From assembly GCA_023663635.1 (NCBI GenBank), contig JAMPHD010000001.1, positions 1-40,791 of the forward strand: a DNA stretch of 40,791 nucleotides. The letters run 5' to 3'. The translations under genes were made by a program, and so were the position numbers. The notes under the pieces are model-generated. The model was not told the DNA's origin and ran no database searches. It saw only the letters and a program-made list of their open reading frames with translations. Origin of the DNA: Acetatifactor muris. Its GTDB lineage: Bacteria; Bacillota; Clostridia; Lachnospirales; Lachnospiraceae. Shown piece after piece: positions 28,289-37,034 of this stretch. Numbering within the stretch: position 1 is the first letter of the stretch; each line of letters starts with the position of its first letter.

Positions 28289-31144
28289 TTATACTCGCGC
28301 AAAATCCTTCTCCGTCACAACGATCATGTCCTCTTCATCATATCGCTTCGCGAGCAAAATGTCAAAGAAATGTCCCGGGGTTTTTCGATTGGCATGTCTG
28401 ATCGCCTCATTCACGATCTCCTGCACCTCCGCCGTGGTCACTGCATGATCGAGGGTCTGGCGCTGCTCAATGCGATTGTGCAATGCCAAAATACCCAACT
28501 CATCAATGGAATACTCCTGCTCCTTGGCGTATTTTTTGCCGTAAGCCACCAACAGATCATTGCTGAGAGTCTCCACGTCCACTCTTGCGGTAAAGACATC
28601 CAAAAGGACATCATTGCGGCTGAGAAAACGATCCATCGCCTTGGTCTCGTCCTGCAACAGGATCACAATACCGAGATTTTCCTTCTGCAAAGCCTGATAC
28701 AGATCCTTCACCGTATCCTCGTTCATGCCACAGGCGTCCTGCACGATCAACGCGCCGTTCTGCAGTTGGTTCAGCACATCGTCCACGTCTCTGCCGTTTA
28801 ACCCCTGCCCCGATATCTTGGCCACCCGTCCGGAGAAATTACTGTCCGTGATCTGTACTTCTTTGATCATCTTCTTGGCCAGAGAAATGGTATCCATTCC
28901 CTCCCCACCGGTGATGACAATATTGCCCGTGTAGGCGGCAAGACTGATATTGTCCACGGCGTACACGATCTGCTCCTTGGTGGATCTGCTCTGAATATAT
29001 GCCGCGTAAAGCTCCTTCTCCTCCCTGGTCATGGATCGGGTCTTGCCCTGCGCCACAGGCGGCTCTTCTTCCCGCTCTTCGGGTTGGGCATCTGTCTCCC
29101 CTTCAGGGCGCGTCTCCTCCCGCTCTCCGTCCGGAACATCATCCGTTGTCTCAGATAAAATATCACTCTTTGTCTCATCGGAAATCTCATCCGGTTCTTC
29201 GGGCATTTCACCCGACTCTTCAGAAACTCTGTTTTGCGCATCCGCGGATGCCTTCATGGTATCGGCATCCTTTATCTCCACAAAATTGAACAGCTCATCG
29301 GAATCCTCCTGCGTCTGAATTTCCTCCGACTCTGCAGATTCAGATATTTCCACGGGATCTGCCGGTTCCACGGATTCCTCCGGCTCCTCAAGTTCCTCCA
29401 ACTCTTCCACTTCGTCCGTGTCGAAAACATCCATTCCCGCATTATCTGTTTCCAAGTCGTCCGCCCGCGAATCCTCTGTCTGTGGATCCTCCGTCTGCGA
29501 ATCCTCCGTTTGCAAATCCTCCGTCTGTGAATCTTCCGCCTGAGCGGCGCTCTTTTCCAACTGCTCCAAAAGTCCGTCCCGCACGGCCGCATCAAATTCC
29601 GTAAACATATTGCCGGTCTGCTGCAGTACGCGCTGACGCACATCTTCCTTGCGCTTTTCCTCGTTTTCCAGTTTCATGCGCTCCCACTCCGCGAGCACAT
29701 CCTGAATGTCCAACTGGCCCGTGATCTGCTTTTCCACCTTTTCCCACTCGGGAACCACCAGACTGATCTGACCGTCCGGCTCCTGTGACAGCACATTGGC
29801 CAACTCGCGGGGCGGCTCCACTGCCGCCATGCGCTCCTCGTCCCTGTGGACCGGATATACCACCTGCTTTACGCCGGGAATCTGCTCTTCGTCTCCGCTC
29901 ACGACCTTGACGCTCTCCTGCCGCGATTCGTCTGCGGGATCGGCAGATATACCGGCCTCTGACCCGTTTGCAGCCGCGGCGGCCTCCTCCAAGCCCTCCC
30001 GGCGCATCTGCTCCAACACGATCTCACCGGTCTCGCCAAAAAATACCTCTGATTCCTCTATCTCCTCGTACTCCGAATCCAAGTCTTCCTCACTGACCAT
30101 GTCGATCTCCGGGTAATCCAGAGATTCCGTGTCGGAGTCAACCATGGGGGCCACGATGGAACGCGTGATGGGATTGTCGATTCCCTGTCCCGCGTTCTCC
30201 TGCTCCGCGTCCAAGAGTTCCTGCAGACCCTGTGCCAGTTCCGCCTGCAGATTCAGCGTATTGTACTGTCCCACATCCATGGTCTTGACATGAATGTCCG
30301 GCTCCTCCACACGGGCGGGAGCTTTCTGTCTGAAAACTTCCACCGTCTCCGGCTCAAAGTCCTGCCCCCGATAGGGCTCATAAATTTGAGTGTCGCCGCT
30401 CACGCCCTCTGTCCCGTTCGTCGCCACACCGTAAACCTCATCTTCAGCCGCGCTCTCATCATAAAAGAGTTCTGACCCGTCCGCATAGTGTTCGTCAAAG
30501 GACTCCTCCTGCGCGTCATCCATATACGGGGCATCAAAACGGTGGTCATATTTTTCCTGCTGCTCCGGGCTGAGGGGCTGATGCAGCATTTTTAACTCCA
30601 TGGCCTTGATGACATACTCGCCCTCACCAAACCACAGGATCATCTCATCGCATTCCTCCACACAGCGCGTGGCAAGCCCCACCCTGTGATAGAGATAGGC
30701 CAGTTCATAAGCCCACTTCTCCCGGTACTCGCATTTCTTGAGCTCCTCCAATACCTCGATGCGCTCCTCGAGACTCACTTCCTGATTTTCATAGAGTTTG
30801 TATTTCAAAATATAGCAGCCGGGATCCTTGGGCGCCACCTGCACAAACTCCTTATAATACTCCATGGCCTGTACGAGCTCACCCGTCTTGATGGACAATT
30901 CACACAGGGAATAGCAGATGTTCCTGCCCCCGGGACGGCGCTCGTAAGCCAACAGCAGTAAATCTCTGGCGTCCTCGTATCTTCTGTTGATCTTATACAG
31001 GTCGCTGATGGTACACAGCATCATGACGCTCTTTACCCTGCGCCAGTCGATGGTGTCCGCGATCTCGGCCGCCTGTCCGAAATTGCCCTGCGCGATCAGC
31101 TCCTTGATCTCTTCCGCTCTCACTTTATATTCATATTTATCCAA
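28289..31144 (-). CDS. TPR protein with acidic repetitive linker and degenerate AAA-like C-terminus
   Basis: 951 residues. About 1-215 are TPR-like helical repeats (DLLLLAYERRPGGRNICYSLCELS, AMEYYKEFVQVAPKDPGCYI). About 220-720 are acidic and low complexity, including five QTED-type repeats. The C-terminal 220 residues resemble an AAA+ fold, but the P-loop position reads GGEGMDTIS (about 746-754), with D where lysine should be, while a Walker B-like stretch (GALIVQDACG) remains; it may bind nucleotide poorly or not at all. The TTG at 31144 with AAGGGAG 8 bases upstream (MDKYEYKVRAEEIK) is the likely start. The partners of this architecture are unknown. Probably co-transcribed with glgB. Confidence 0.75.
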   Translation of the reverse strand: MDKYEYKVRAEEIKELIAQGNFGQAAEIADTIDWRRVKSVMMLCTISDLYKINRRYEDARDLLLLAYERRPGGRNICYSLCELSIKTGELVQAMEYYKEFVQVAPKDPGCYILKYKLYENQEVSLEERIEVLEELKKCEYREKWAYELAYLYHRVGLATRCVEECDEMILWFGEGEYVIKAMELKMLHQPLSPEQQEKYDHRFDAPYMDDAQEESFDEHYADGSELFYDESAAEDEVYGVATNGTEGVSGDTQIYEPYRGQDFEPETVEVFRQKAPARVEEPDIHVKTMDVGQYNTLNLQAELAQGLQELLDAEQENAGQGIDNPITRSIVAPMVDSDTESLDYPEIDMVSEEDLDSEYEEIEESEVFFGETGEIVLEQMRREGLEEAAAAANGSEAGISADPADESRQESVKVVSGDEEQIPGVKQVVYPVHRDEERMAAVEPPRELANVLSQEPDGQISLVVPEWEKVEKQITGQLDIQDVLAEWERMKLENEEKRKEDVRQRVLQQTGNMFTEFDAAVRDGLLEQLEKSAAQAEDSQTEDLQTEDSQTEDPQTEDSRADDLETDNAGMDVFDTDEVEELEELEEPEESVEPADPVEISESAESEEIQTQEDSDELFNFVEIKDADTMKASADAQNRVSEESGEMPEEPDEISDETKSDILSETTDDVPDGEREETRPEGETDAQPEEREEEPPVAQGKTRSMTREEKELYAAYIQSRSTKEQIVYAVDNISLAAYTGNIVITGGEGMDTISLAKKMIKEVQITDSNFSGRVAKISGQGLNGRDVDDVLNQLQNGALIVQDACGMNEDTVKDLYQALQKENLGIVILLQDETKAMDRFLSRNDVLLDVFTARVDVETLSNDLLVAYGKKYAKEQEYSIDELGILALHNRIEQRQTLDHAVTTAEVQEIVNEAIRHANRKTPGHFFDILLAKRYDEEDMIVVTEKDFARV
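29470..29544. repeat. Five 15-bp tandem repeats encoding QTED-type units
   Basis: Units begin at 29470, 29485, 29500, 29515 and 29530, each close to AATCCTCCGTCTGTG on the plus strand. They encode repeated QTED(S/L/P) blocks in the acidic linker. Length variation between strains would be expected. Confidence 0.8.
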
Positions 31145-31198
31145 AGTATTCGCTCCCTTTTGTATCTCGTCAAACAATCATCCCATTTTTACTCTATC

Positions 31199-31227
31199 AG
31201 TGTATCATAGTCCCCCGGCTATGTCAA
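31199..31227 (-). promoter_or_regulatory. Proximal promoter of the TPR-glgB operon
   Basis: On the minus strand TTGACA (31222-31227), a 17-base spacer and TACACT (31199-31204). It lies about 55 bases before the TTG start at 31144. Confidence 0.6.
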
Positions 31228-31261
31228 AAATAAAACCCCAAAAAATGCACAAAAAATACAA

Positions 31262-31289
31262 GATATAGTTTTCCACCAAATCTTGTCAA
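31262..31289 (-). promoter_or_regulatory. Candidate distal promoter of the TPR-glgB operon
   Basis: On the minus strand TTGACA (31284-31289), a 16-base spacer and TATATC (31262-31267), in the 171-base gap after rsmA. Confidence 0.4.
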
Positions 31290-31348
31290 ACAATATATCG
31301 ATATTTTGGATAAATATCCCATAGGAGTTTCACGAGGTCTTCCGGCTC

Positions 31349-32197
31349 CTACAACAGATCACTCAGAGCCGCAAACTGTTCCAAGGTCAGAGTCTCCCCC
31401 CGCACGGTGACATTAAGCCCCATCCGCTCCAGCGCCTGCGCCACCTGCTCCTTGTCCAGGTTCAGACCGCCTGACAACCCGTTCACCAAAGTCTTGCGGC
31501 GCTGATTAAAGGAGGCTCTGATGATCTCGAACATCCGCTCCTCATTCTTCACCCGTACCGGAGGCTCCTCATAACAGGTGAGGCGGATCACCGCGCTTCC
31601 CACATTGGGTCTCGGCATAAAACAGTTGGGAGGCACGTTAGCCACGATCTCAGGTTTGGCGTAATATTGCACCGCCAGCGAGAGCGCGCCGTAATCCTTG
31701 GTGCCCGGACCCACCTGCATCCGATCCGCCACCTCCCGCTGCACCATGACCGTGACGCTCTCCAAGGGCACATGTTTCTCAAAAAGTCCCATGATGATGG
31801 GCGTGGTTATGTAATAGGGCAGATTCGCCACCACCTTCACGGGTCTGCCGGCATTTTTCTCCCGTACCAGACGGGCGATGTCCAATTTGAGGATATCCTC
31901 GTTGATGACGGTGACATTGTCATAATCCGCTAATGTCTCCTCCAAGATGGGGATGAGCGCGCCGTCGATCTCCACCGCCACCACCTCTCCTGCTGCCTCC
32001 GCCAGATACTGCGTCATGGTGCCGATGCCCGGCCCGATCTCCAACACACAGTCCTCCTTCGTGATCCCCGCCGCCGCGATGATCTTCTCCAACACATGGG
32101 GATCGATCAGAAAATTCTGACCGTACTTTTTTTGAAAATGAAAATCATATTTCCGTAAGATCGCAATGGTATTTTGCGGAATGCTCAGTTTATCCAT
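31349..32197 (-). CDS. rsmA: 16S rRNA (adenine1518-N6/adenine1519-N6)-dimethyltransferase
   Basis: A 282-residue KsgA/RsmA-type methyltransferase. Substrate region YGQNFLID (25-32), SAM motif I VLEIGPGIGT (51-60) and catalytic motif IV NLPYY (125-129); the C-terminal helical domain ends with FNQRRKTLVNGL. It dimethylates the two adjacent adenines near the 3' end of 16S rRNA. AGAGG before the ATG at 32197 gives the start (MDKLSIPQNT); the ATG-like codon at 32218 has none. It ends the MBOAT gene cluster reading in the same direction, 144 bases after the DHHW gene, but may be independently expressed. Confidence 0.96.
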   Translation of the reverse strand: MDKLSIPQNTIAILRKYDFHFQKKYGQNFLIDPHVLEKIIAAAGITKEDCVLEIGPGIGTMTQYLAEAAGEVVAVEIDGALIPILEETLADYDNVTVINEDILKLDIARLVREKNAGRPVKVVANLPYYITTPIIMGLFEKHVPLESVTVMVQREVADRMQVGPGTKDYGALSLAVQYYAKPEIVANVPPNCFMPRPNVGSAVIRLTCYEEPPVRVKNEERMFEIIRASFNQRRKTLVNGLSGGLNLDKEQVAQALERMGLNVTVRGETLTLEQFAALSDLL

Positions 32198-32340
32198 CTT
32201 TCCTCTCGTTTCCGGCACATTTAGACCCTGTTTCTCCGGCGCTTGCCCTGCTTCTCCTATATCTTTGGGGCTGTTTACGTCATATGGGACAAACTCCGTT
32301 TCCCCGTCTCAGTTTATCACAAATACATGCCCGCTGTACA

Positions 32341-33492
32341 TTACCAATAGACAAACTCCTCCAGAAAATGTACGCAGTTGTACAGCACCAACACATCCAT
32401 CCCCTCCTCCGGCTCATAACTCTCCATGAAAGAAAAGAGTTGGCCGTTCATATAGCGCAGATCCGTCACATAAATCTTTTCATAATGCATGGCCAACAGG
32501 GGGATCAGGCAATTTGCGTAGGAATCCTTTATCACAAAGAGCGTCCTGCCATTGTGAAAGCCCGTGTCAATCTCTATAAAAGCGTGATTGTCGTCCAGAA
32601 AAAAGCCGTACTGATTCTTGGTATTCAGATAACTCTCCTCGTAATAAGAATTGCTCTCCTTCCGCAAATTATAAATCAAATGCGGTTTCAAGACATTCGT
32701 GATGGGAAAATACTCTATGCGGTCCGGCTCCATGGGCAGATTGACCCTGCCATGCAAAGTCCCCAGAAAATCCTCCGATGCCGCCTCCGCCATGTCCGCC
32801 CGGAAACTCTGCGGCCTCTCACCCGCAGACTCCGCCCAGGCCAGATAGCCATAAAACGCGCCCCGGGATGTCCAGTGGTGATCCGTGCGATAATAGATTT
32901 CCTCCGCGTTATGTTCCTTCAATGCGCCGTACACATCCACATAGCGCTCATCACCCACACATTCCGTCACCCGCTCAAGCAATTCGCTCTGGTCATAATA
33001 TTCCGCGTAGGACGGCAGCCTGTAGGAGAGAATATTGTCCGCCGTGGGCACCAGCATCACTCTCGCGTCCCAACGATCCGCCAAAATCTTCAAAAGCGCC
33101 AGTTTCCGCTCTACCTGCTCCTCCGTAAAATCTTCCGGCGCATGTCTCTCAATAAGATAACCGTCACTGCACAGCCACACCCCGTTGATCTCCCTTTTCC
33201 GCATCAGAATATCCGCGCGGGTCTTGACGCTGACCCATTTTCCGCGTCCCACAAACTGATCCGTGACATAAGTCTCGTACTCTCTCATAAAACTTCCATC
33301 CAATACGCTCTCCCGCGTCCACTCCGGCCTCTGCGCCAAAACGCGGTTCTCCGCCTCGGACAACACCCTGTCCCCGTGCAGCAGATCCGCCACGGTCAGG
33401 ATCAACAGGACCATGCTAAAGAGTCCCACGTTCACCAAGGCATTCACCCTGGCTCTTCCATGTCGTGAGCCGGAATCCGTCTTTGGGTCCAT
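32341..33492 (-). CDS. DHHW-family (AlgX/DltD-like) membrane-anchored protein
   Basis: A 383-residue protein anchored by one membrane helix (about 18-38), with the rest extracytoplasmic. The DHHW motif (D204 H205 H206 W207 in YYRTDHHWTSRG) is the hallmark of the family, which belongs with the SGNH-like O-acetyltransferases. It is the usual partner of an MBOAT protein: acetyl groups passed across the membrane are moved to a surface polysaccharide. GGAGG lies 10 bases before the ATG. The acceptor polymer is not indicated here. Confidence 0.85.
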   Translation of the reverse strand: MDPKTDSGSRHGRARVNALVNVGLFSMVLLILTVADLLHGDRVLSEAENRVLAQRPEWTRESVLDGSFMREYETYVTDQFVGRGKWVSVKTRADILMRKREINGVWLCSDGYLIERHAPEDFTEEQVERKLALLKILADRWDARVMLVPTADNILSYRLPSYAEYYDQSELLERVTECVGDERYVDVYGALKEHNAEEIYYRTDHHWTSRGAFYGYLAWAESAGERPQSFRADMAEAASEDFLGTLHGRVNLPMEPDRIEYFPITNVLKPHLIYNLRKESNSYYEESYLNTKNQYGFFLDDNHAFIEIDTGFHNGRTLFVIKDSYANCLIPLLAMHYEKIYVTDLRYMNGQLFSFMESYEPEEGMDVLVLYNCVHFLEEFVYW

Positions 33493-33554
33493 TGTCCTGT
33501 CACCTCCTTCCTGTTTGGCCCTCTTCAGCGGCTGCGAGAAATCCGACGCGGGGC

Positions 33555-34970
33555 CTAAAACCGAAAATACAAAAAGGGATTGTAAGAGGCCTCCACCACA
33601 TAGGCCACCGACAATAAAAACAGCGCCGTGGGGATCAGCCTCTCTCCCAATTCATACAGAGCAGCGGCATAACCCGCCCGCCCCGTCCGCATCCGTTTTG
33701 TGGTGACCTCATAGAGAGGCGTCGCCGCGACCACTCCGATCACCAACAGGATCAGATTTTCCCTGCCGAGATAAAGCCCCTGCCGATCCCAAAAAGAACG
33801 GCCTCCCAACCCCAACATGGCACCCAGATACCCGCCGATGTCACGCAGAGATTCCAATTCAAAGATCACCCAACCCGCCCACACCACTGCCAGACAATAG
33901 AGATGCCTCACCACAAGGGGCAGACAGGCGAGCAGCCTTGTGGCGAACAGCTTTTCCGCGATCAGAAACAGCCCGAACCACAGTCCCCACAACAGAAAAT
34001 TCCATCCCGCTCCGTGCCAGATGCCCGTCAACGTCCATACGATCAGAAGGTTCACCACCTGTCTGCGCATTCCCTTCCGATTACCCCCAAGCGAAATATA
34101 CACATACTCCCGAAACCAACTGCTCAGGGAAATATGCCATCTGCGCCAAAATTCCGTGACGGACTTGGAGAGATAGGGATAATTGAAATTTTCAGGGAAT
34201 GTGAAACCCATGGCGGCCCCCAGACCAATAGCCATATCCGAGTACCCCGAGAAGTCAAAGTAGATCTGCATCGCGAAAGCCGTGATGCCAAGCCATGCGG
34301 TGAATACGCTGATCTCCCCGTAATCCGCCGCCCTGATCTCGCTCCAGATCAGTCCGAAATTGTTGGCCAACAGAACTTTCTTGGCCAGTCCCACCGTAAA
34401 CCGTTTGACGCCGCGGCTTAAGTCCGATACATCCGCGTGACGGTCATGCAGTCTCTCTTCCACCTGTCGGTATTTGACGATGGGACCCGCGATCAACTGG
34501 GGAAACATGGTGACAAAGACGGCAAAGTCCAAAAGATTTTTCTGCACCTTGGCCTCGCCCCGGTACACATCAATGGTATAAGACATCGTTTGAAAAGTAT
34601 AGAAAGAAATACCGATGGGCAGACCGAGCCGCAAAAGCGGCAGGGAACCACCCGTCAGGGCATTCCAAGACCCGATCAGAAAATCCGCGTATTTAAAAAA
34701 TCCGAGCAGCAACAGATTGACCGCGAGAGAAGACACCAACAGTCGCTTGGCCGCCCGTGTCCCCCGCTTTCGATCGATCAGTTGCCCGTGTATATAATCC
34801 GACACCGTGGAAAAGAGCATCAACACCACATATACCGGCTCTCCCCAGGCATAGAAAATCAGACTCCCCCAAAAAAGGATCACATTTTTGACCCTGTCGG
34901 GAGCAAGAAAATAGCATATCATGAAGGCCAGCAGGAACCGGAACAGAAACATCACGCTGCTGAATACCAT
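33555..34970 (-). CDS. MBOAT-family O-acyltransferase (AlgI/DltB-like)
   Basis: A 471-residue polytopic protein with about ten membrane helices. The conserved MBOAT histidine is H319 in LTGIWHGAGWNF, with a second conserved H279 in WRRWHISLSSWFREYVYI. It moves an acyl group across the membrane to an exported polymer, working with the DHHW protein. It begins 25 bases after the DUF4358 gene and ends 62 bases before the DHHW gene. Whether it is an acetyltransferase for polysaccharide or a D-alanyl transferase cannot be told; no dltA or dltC lies nearby, favouring O-acetylation. Confidence 0.92.
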   Translation of the reverse strand: MVFSSVMFLFRFLLAFMICYFLAPDRVKNVILFWGSLIFYAWGEPVYVVLMLFSTVSDYIHGQLIDRKRGTRAAKRLLVSSLAVNLLLLGFFKYADFLIGSWNALTGGSLPLLRLGLPIGISFYTFQTMSYTIDVYRGEAKVQKNLLDFAVFVTMFPQLIAGPIVKYRQVEERLHDRHADVSDLSRGVKRFTVGLAKKVLLANNFGLIWSEIRAADYGEISVFTAWLGITAFAMQIYFDFSGYSDMAIGLGAAMGFTFPENFNYPYLSKSVTEFWRRWHISLSSWFREYVYISLGGNRKGMRRQVVNLLIVWTLTGIWHGAGWNFLLWGLWFGLFLIAEKLFATRLLACLPLVVRHLYCLAVVWAGWVIFELESLRDIGGYLGAMLGLGGRSFWDRQGLYLGRENLILLVIGVVAATPLYEVTTKRMRTGRAGYAAALYELGERLIPTALFLLSVAYVVEASYNPFLYFRF

Positions 34971-34995
34971 GCTTTTTCCTCAAAGCTGACCAAAT

Positions 34996-35670
34996 TTACA
35001 GATTCAGTTGCTCTCTGATGATCTCGATCACCCTTTGATTCTGTTCCCGACAGTGGACGATCACGGCCTCATCCCCCTGTTCTTCCACATCCGAGACATC
35101 GCCGCCCAAGAGCACGAAACACACATAATCGTCCATGCGCTCCACCATGCTCGCCTGCACTTTGCCCAGATTCATGGGATACGGCCTGTTGTTCTCCACA
35201 TAATTGTCGTGATAATCCTTAAGCGCCTTCTCCACCGCGTCCGCCTGACCCTCCGCCGCCTTTACGATCAGGAGCGTATCCACGTTCATGCTGAGCATGG
35301 GCATCTCTCCCATGTAATCCTCATACATATCCGGAGTCAGACCATAACTCATCTCCAACAGTTCCGCGGGGATCGCCATGTCAGGCCAATATGCGTCCCC
35401 CAATTCATCCGTGACCGCGGCCCGCAGAGAGGCCATCTCCTCACTCCACCCCGAGAAAATTTCTCCTTCAGCCGAAGTTTCTCCAGATCCTGCCTGCGCG
35501 GAAGAACTCTCCGAAGAAACGCCCGTTCCTTGCGAATTGCCGCTCTCCTGCGCAGCCGCGCTCTCCCCTGTCCCGGACTCCGCCGGACTGCCCATGTCAC
35601 CCCTGCTGCCGCAAGCAGCAAACATCAGCGCCAACACACCGGCGCACAGACACAACATTCGTTTTCTCAT
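34996..35670 (-). CDS. DUF4358 lipoprotein
   Basis: A 224-residue lipoprotein. The signal peptide ends in LMFAAC with the lipidated C20, followed by a Ser/Gly/Glu-rich flexible linker (21-70) and a C-terminal domain (about 75-224) matching DUF4358, a family commonly found beside MBOAT/DHHW genes in Lachnospiraceae (recognition from memory). It is the first gene of the DUF4358-MBOAT-DHHW cassette and is probably exposed on the cell surface. Function unknown; a role in the O-acetylation complex is inferred from context. Confidence 0.75.
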   Translation of the reverse strand: MRKRMLCLCAGVLALMFAACGSRGDMGSPAESGTGESAAAQESGNSQGTGVSSESSSAQAGSGETSAEGEIFSGWSEEMASLRAAVTDELGDAYWPDMAIPAELLEMSYGLTPDMYEDYMGEMPMLSMNVDTLLIVKAAEGQADAVEKALKDYHDNYVENNRPYPMNLGKVQASMVERMDDYVCFVLLGGDVSDVEEQGDEAVIVHCREQNQRVIEIIREQLNL

Positions 35671-35758
35671 CTCTTTACCTCATTTCCGTATTTCCGTCAT
35701 ACCATAAACCGGTTCCGGAGAGTAGTATTCCACGGTTGAGGGGAGATGATACAACAAA

Positions 35759-36172
35759 TCATTTCCTTATTAATCTGCAAAATTCACCCGGGGTAATCGT
35801 TTTTGTATCAGCGGATTGATAATCTGCAATGTTTCTTGTCACAATATAATCCGCCTTCGCCGCAATAGCGCATTTGTCCTGTAAACAATCCTCAAAATCC
35901 TGAAACTCCACTGTTTCGACAGCCTTGACTACCGCATCATGCCCTGCGCTGACAACTGATAAAAGAGTACATATCTGCTTTAACATTTCCCTGCGGATAT
36001 CATTCGGTTTTTTCCTCAATATAAACCATATGTTTGGCAGAGAGTGGAATGCAACGCAACCCTGGATTTCGCCATTAGCACATACTTCCATTATTTTCCT
36101 TGCGTCATCAAAAAACCCTTCTCTTTCCGCAAGATAATCAAGAATGACATTCGTATCAACCAATATGACCAT
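35759..36172 (-). CDS. PIN-domain toxin (VapC-like)
   Basis: A 137-residue PIN nuclease with D6 in VDTNVILDYL, acidic residues E94/D95/D99 (DFEDCLQDK), D108 and a final VTRNIADY; these form the metal-binding catalytic set. Such toxins cut RNA, often initiator tRNA or rRNA. The ATG at 36172 with GAGGGAAGAG upstream is the likely start. It overlaps the antitoxin gene by 17 bases, a classic TA arrangement. The antitoxin is not the usual VapB type I know, so the pair is a VapC-like TA of uncertain subtype. Confidence 0.87.
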   Translation of the reverse strand: MVILVDTNVILDYLAEREGFFDDARKIMEVCANGEIQGCVAFHSLPNIWFILRKKPNDIRREMLKQICTLLSVVSAGHDAVVKAVETVEFQDFEDCLQDKCAIAAKADYIVTRNIADYQSADTKTITPGEFCRLIRK

Positions 36173-36401
36173 ATTTCTCTTCCCTCGCTTCGGCCAACTC
36201 CTTATCCGGATCAAAATCGGTTGAAAAACCGCCCCGCAACTGTTCTAATTTTTGAAACGCTTTCATTTTGTCTGACACGACCGGATTAACCGCTGTTTCT
36301 TCTTTCGGAATCAATCGTTCAATAATTTCTAATATAAATTTTGCGTCAATCTCTGACATATTGATCACATGGTTTATTACCTGTTCTTGCGTCTTGGACA
36401 T
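36156..36401 (-). CDS. Antitoxin partner of the PIN toxin
   Basis: An 81-residue helical acidic protein (MSKTQEQVINHVINMSEIDAKFILEIIERL...), with an amphipathic helix in the N-terminal half and a disordered Asp/Glu-rich C-terminus typical of toxin-binding antitoxins. It overlaps the toxin start, which identifies its role. The ATG at 36401 is chosen over 36419 because AAGGCGG lies upstream. Not a recognisable DNA-binding fold, but it may autoregulate from the promoter at 36464-36493. Confidence 0.75.
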   Translation of the reverse strand: MSKTQEQVINHVINMSEIDAKFILEIIERLIPKEETAVNPVVSDKMKAFQKLEQLRGGFSTDFDPDKELAEAREEKYGHIG

Positions 36402-36463
36402 TTTAACACCGCCTTCCATATATGCCTACAACCGTTTTGCTGATAATCTTTTGACTAATGTTC

Positions 36464-36493
36464 ATTATATCACAATTCCTGTTACCATATCAA
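36464..36493 (-). promoter_or_regulatory. Promoter of the toxin-antitoxin operon
   Basis: On the minus strand TTGATA (36488-36493), an 18-base spacer and TATAAT (36464-36469) with TGA before it. GGTAACA occurs in the spacer and again just upstream (within 36516-36527, the palindrome GTTAC-CT-GTAAC on the plus strand), possible sites for autoregulation. Confidence 0.6.
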
Positions 36494-36536
36494 TTATTCT
36501 CCCATCAGGGTTTGTGTTACCTGTAACTTACGCATT

Positions 36537-37034
36537 TTACCCATTCAAAACCGAATTATAAATATTGCTCACGATGCTTTCCATATCTTCATCAGATGTA
36601 ATACTGTCTTCATTTAATATGTCGGAAAAATCTTTTTCACGCCACCATCTTCGCATTTCTTTCTCACCGAATTCATTACAATTAGGCTTTGTTTGATGAC
36701 GCCTTAAACTTTCCTCAAATGGCAGATCGAAATAGTAAGCATATATTTCCGTATCATATAATTGAACGGCTAACCTGAATAACGGCTTATACCAATCAGC
36801 ACGCATAATTCCTTCCAAAATAACTATATCACTATGACTGTTTCCATATATCAAAAGTTCTTTCATAAGCGGTATCGCCGGCGTGCTTTCCCCATCTTTA
36901 ACGTTCAACATATCTCTTCTGATCACATCTTGTGAAATAAGCATTGTATTTCTGCCAAACCTTTTTTGCAATTCTTTGGCAACAGTAGTTTTCCCGCTAC
37001 CTGAATTTCCCCTGAGTATGATCAATTTGGACAT
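36537..37034 (-). CDS. P-loop kinase-like protein
   Basis: A 165-residue single-domain P-loop NTPase. Walker A GNSGSGKTT (9-17, K15), a catalytic-Asp-type segment DVIRRDML and a lid-like RRHQTKP. It resembles small-molecule or nucleotide kinases, and the P-loop fold is shared with zeta-type toxins. GGGAGG precedes the ATG. The nucleotide-kinase-like features and AT-rich context suggest a horizontally acquired gene. Substrate unknown. Confidence 0.75.
   Translation of the reverse strand: MSKLIILRGNSGSGKTTVAKELQKRFGRNTMLISQDVIRRDMLNVKDGESTPAIPLMKELLIYGNSHSDIVILEGIMRADWYKPLFRLAVQLYDTEIYAYYFDLPFEESLRRHQTKPNCNEFGEKEMRRWWREKDFSDILNEDSITSDEDMESIVSNIYNSVLNG

Noticed and set aside
26044..28401. A 785-codon plus-strand ORF opposite glgB
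   Set aside because: It mirrors the branching enzyme on the other strand, has no ribosome site and no recognisable domain. Long antisense frames of this kind are expected over GC-biased genes.
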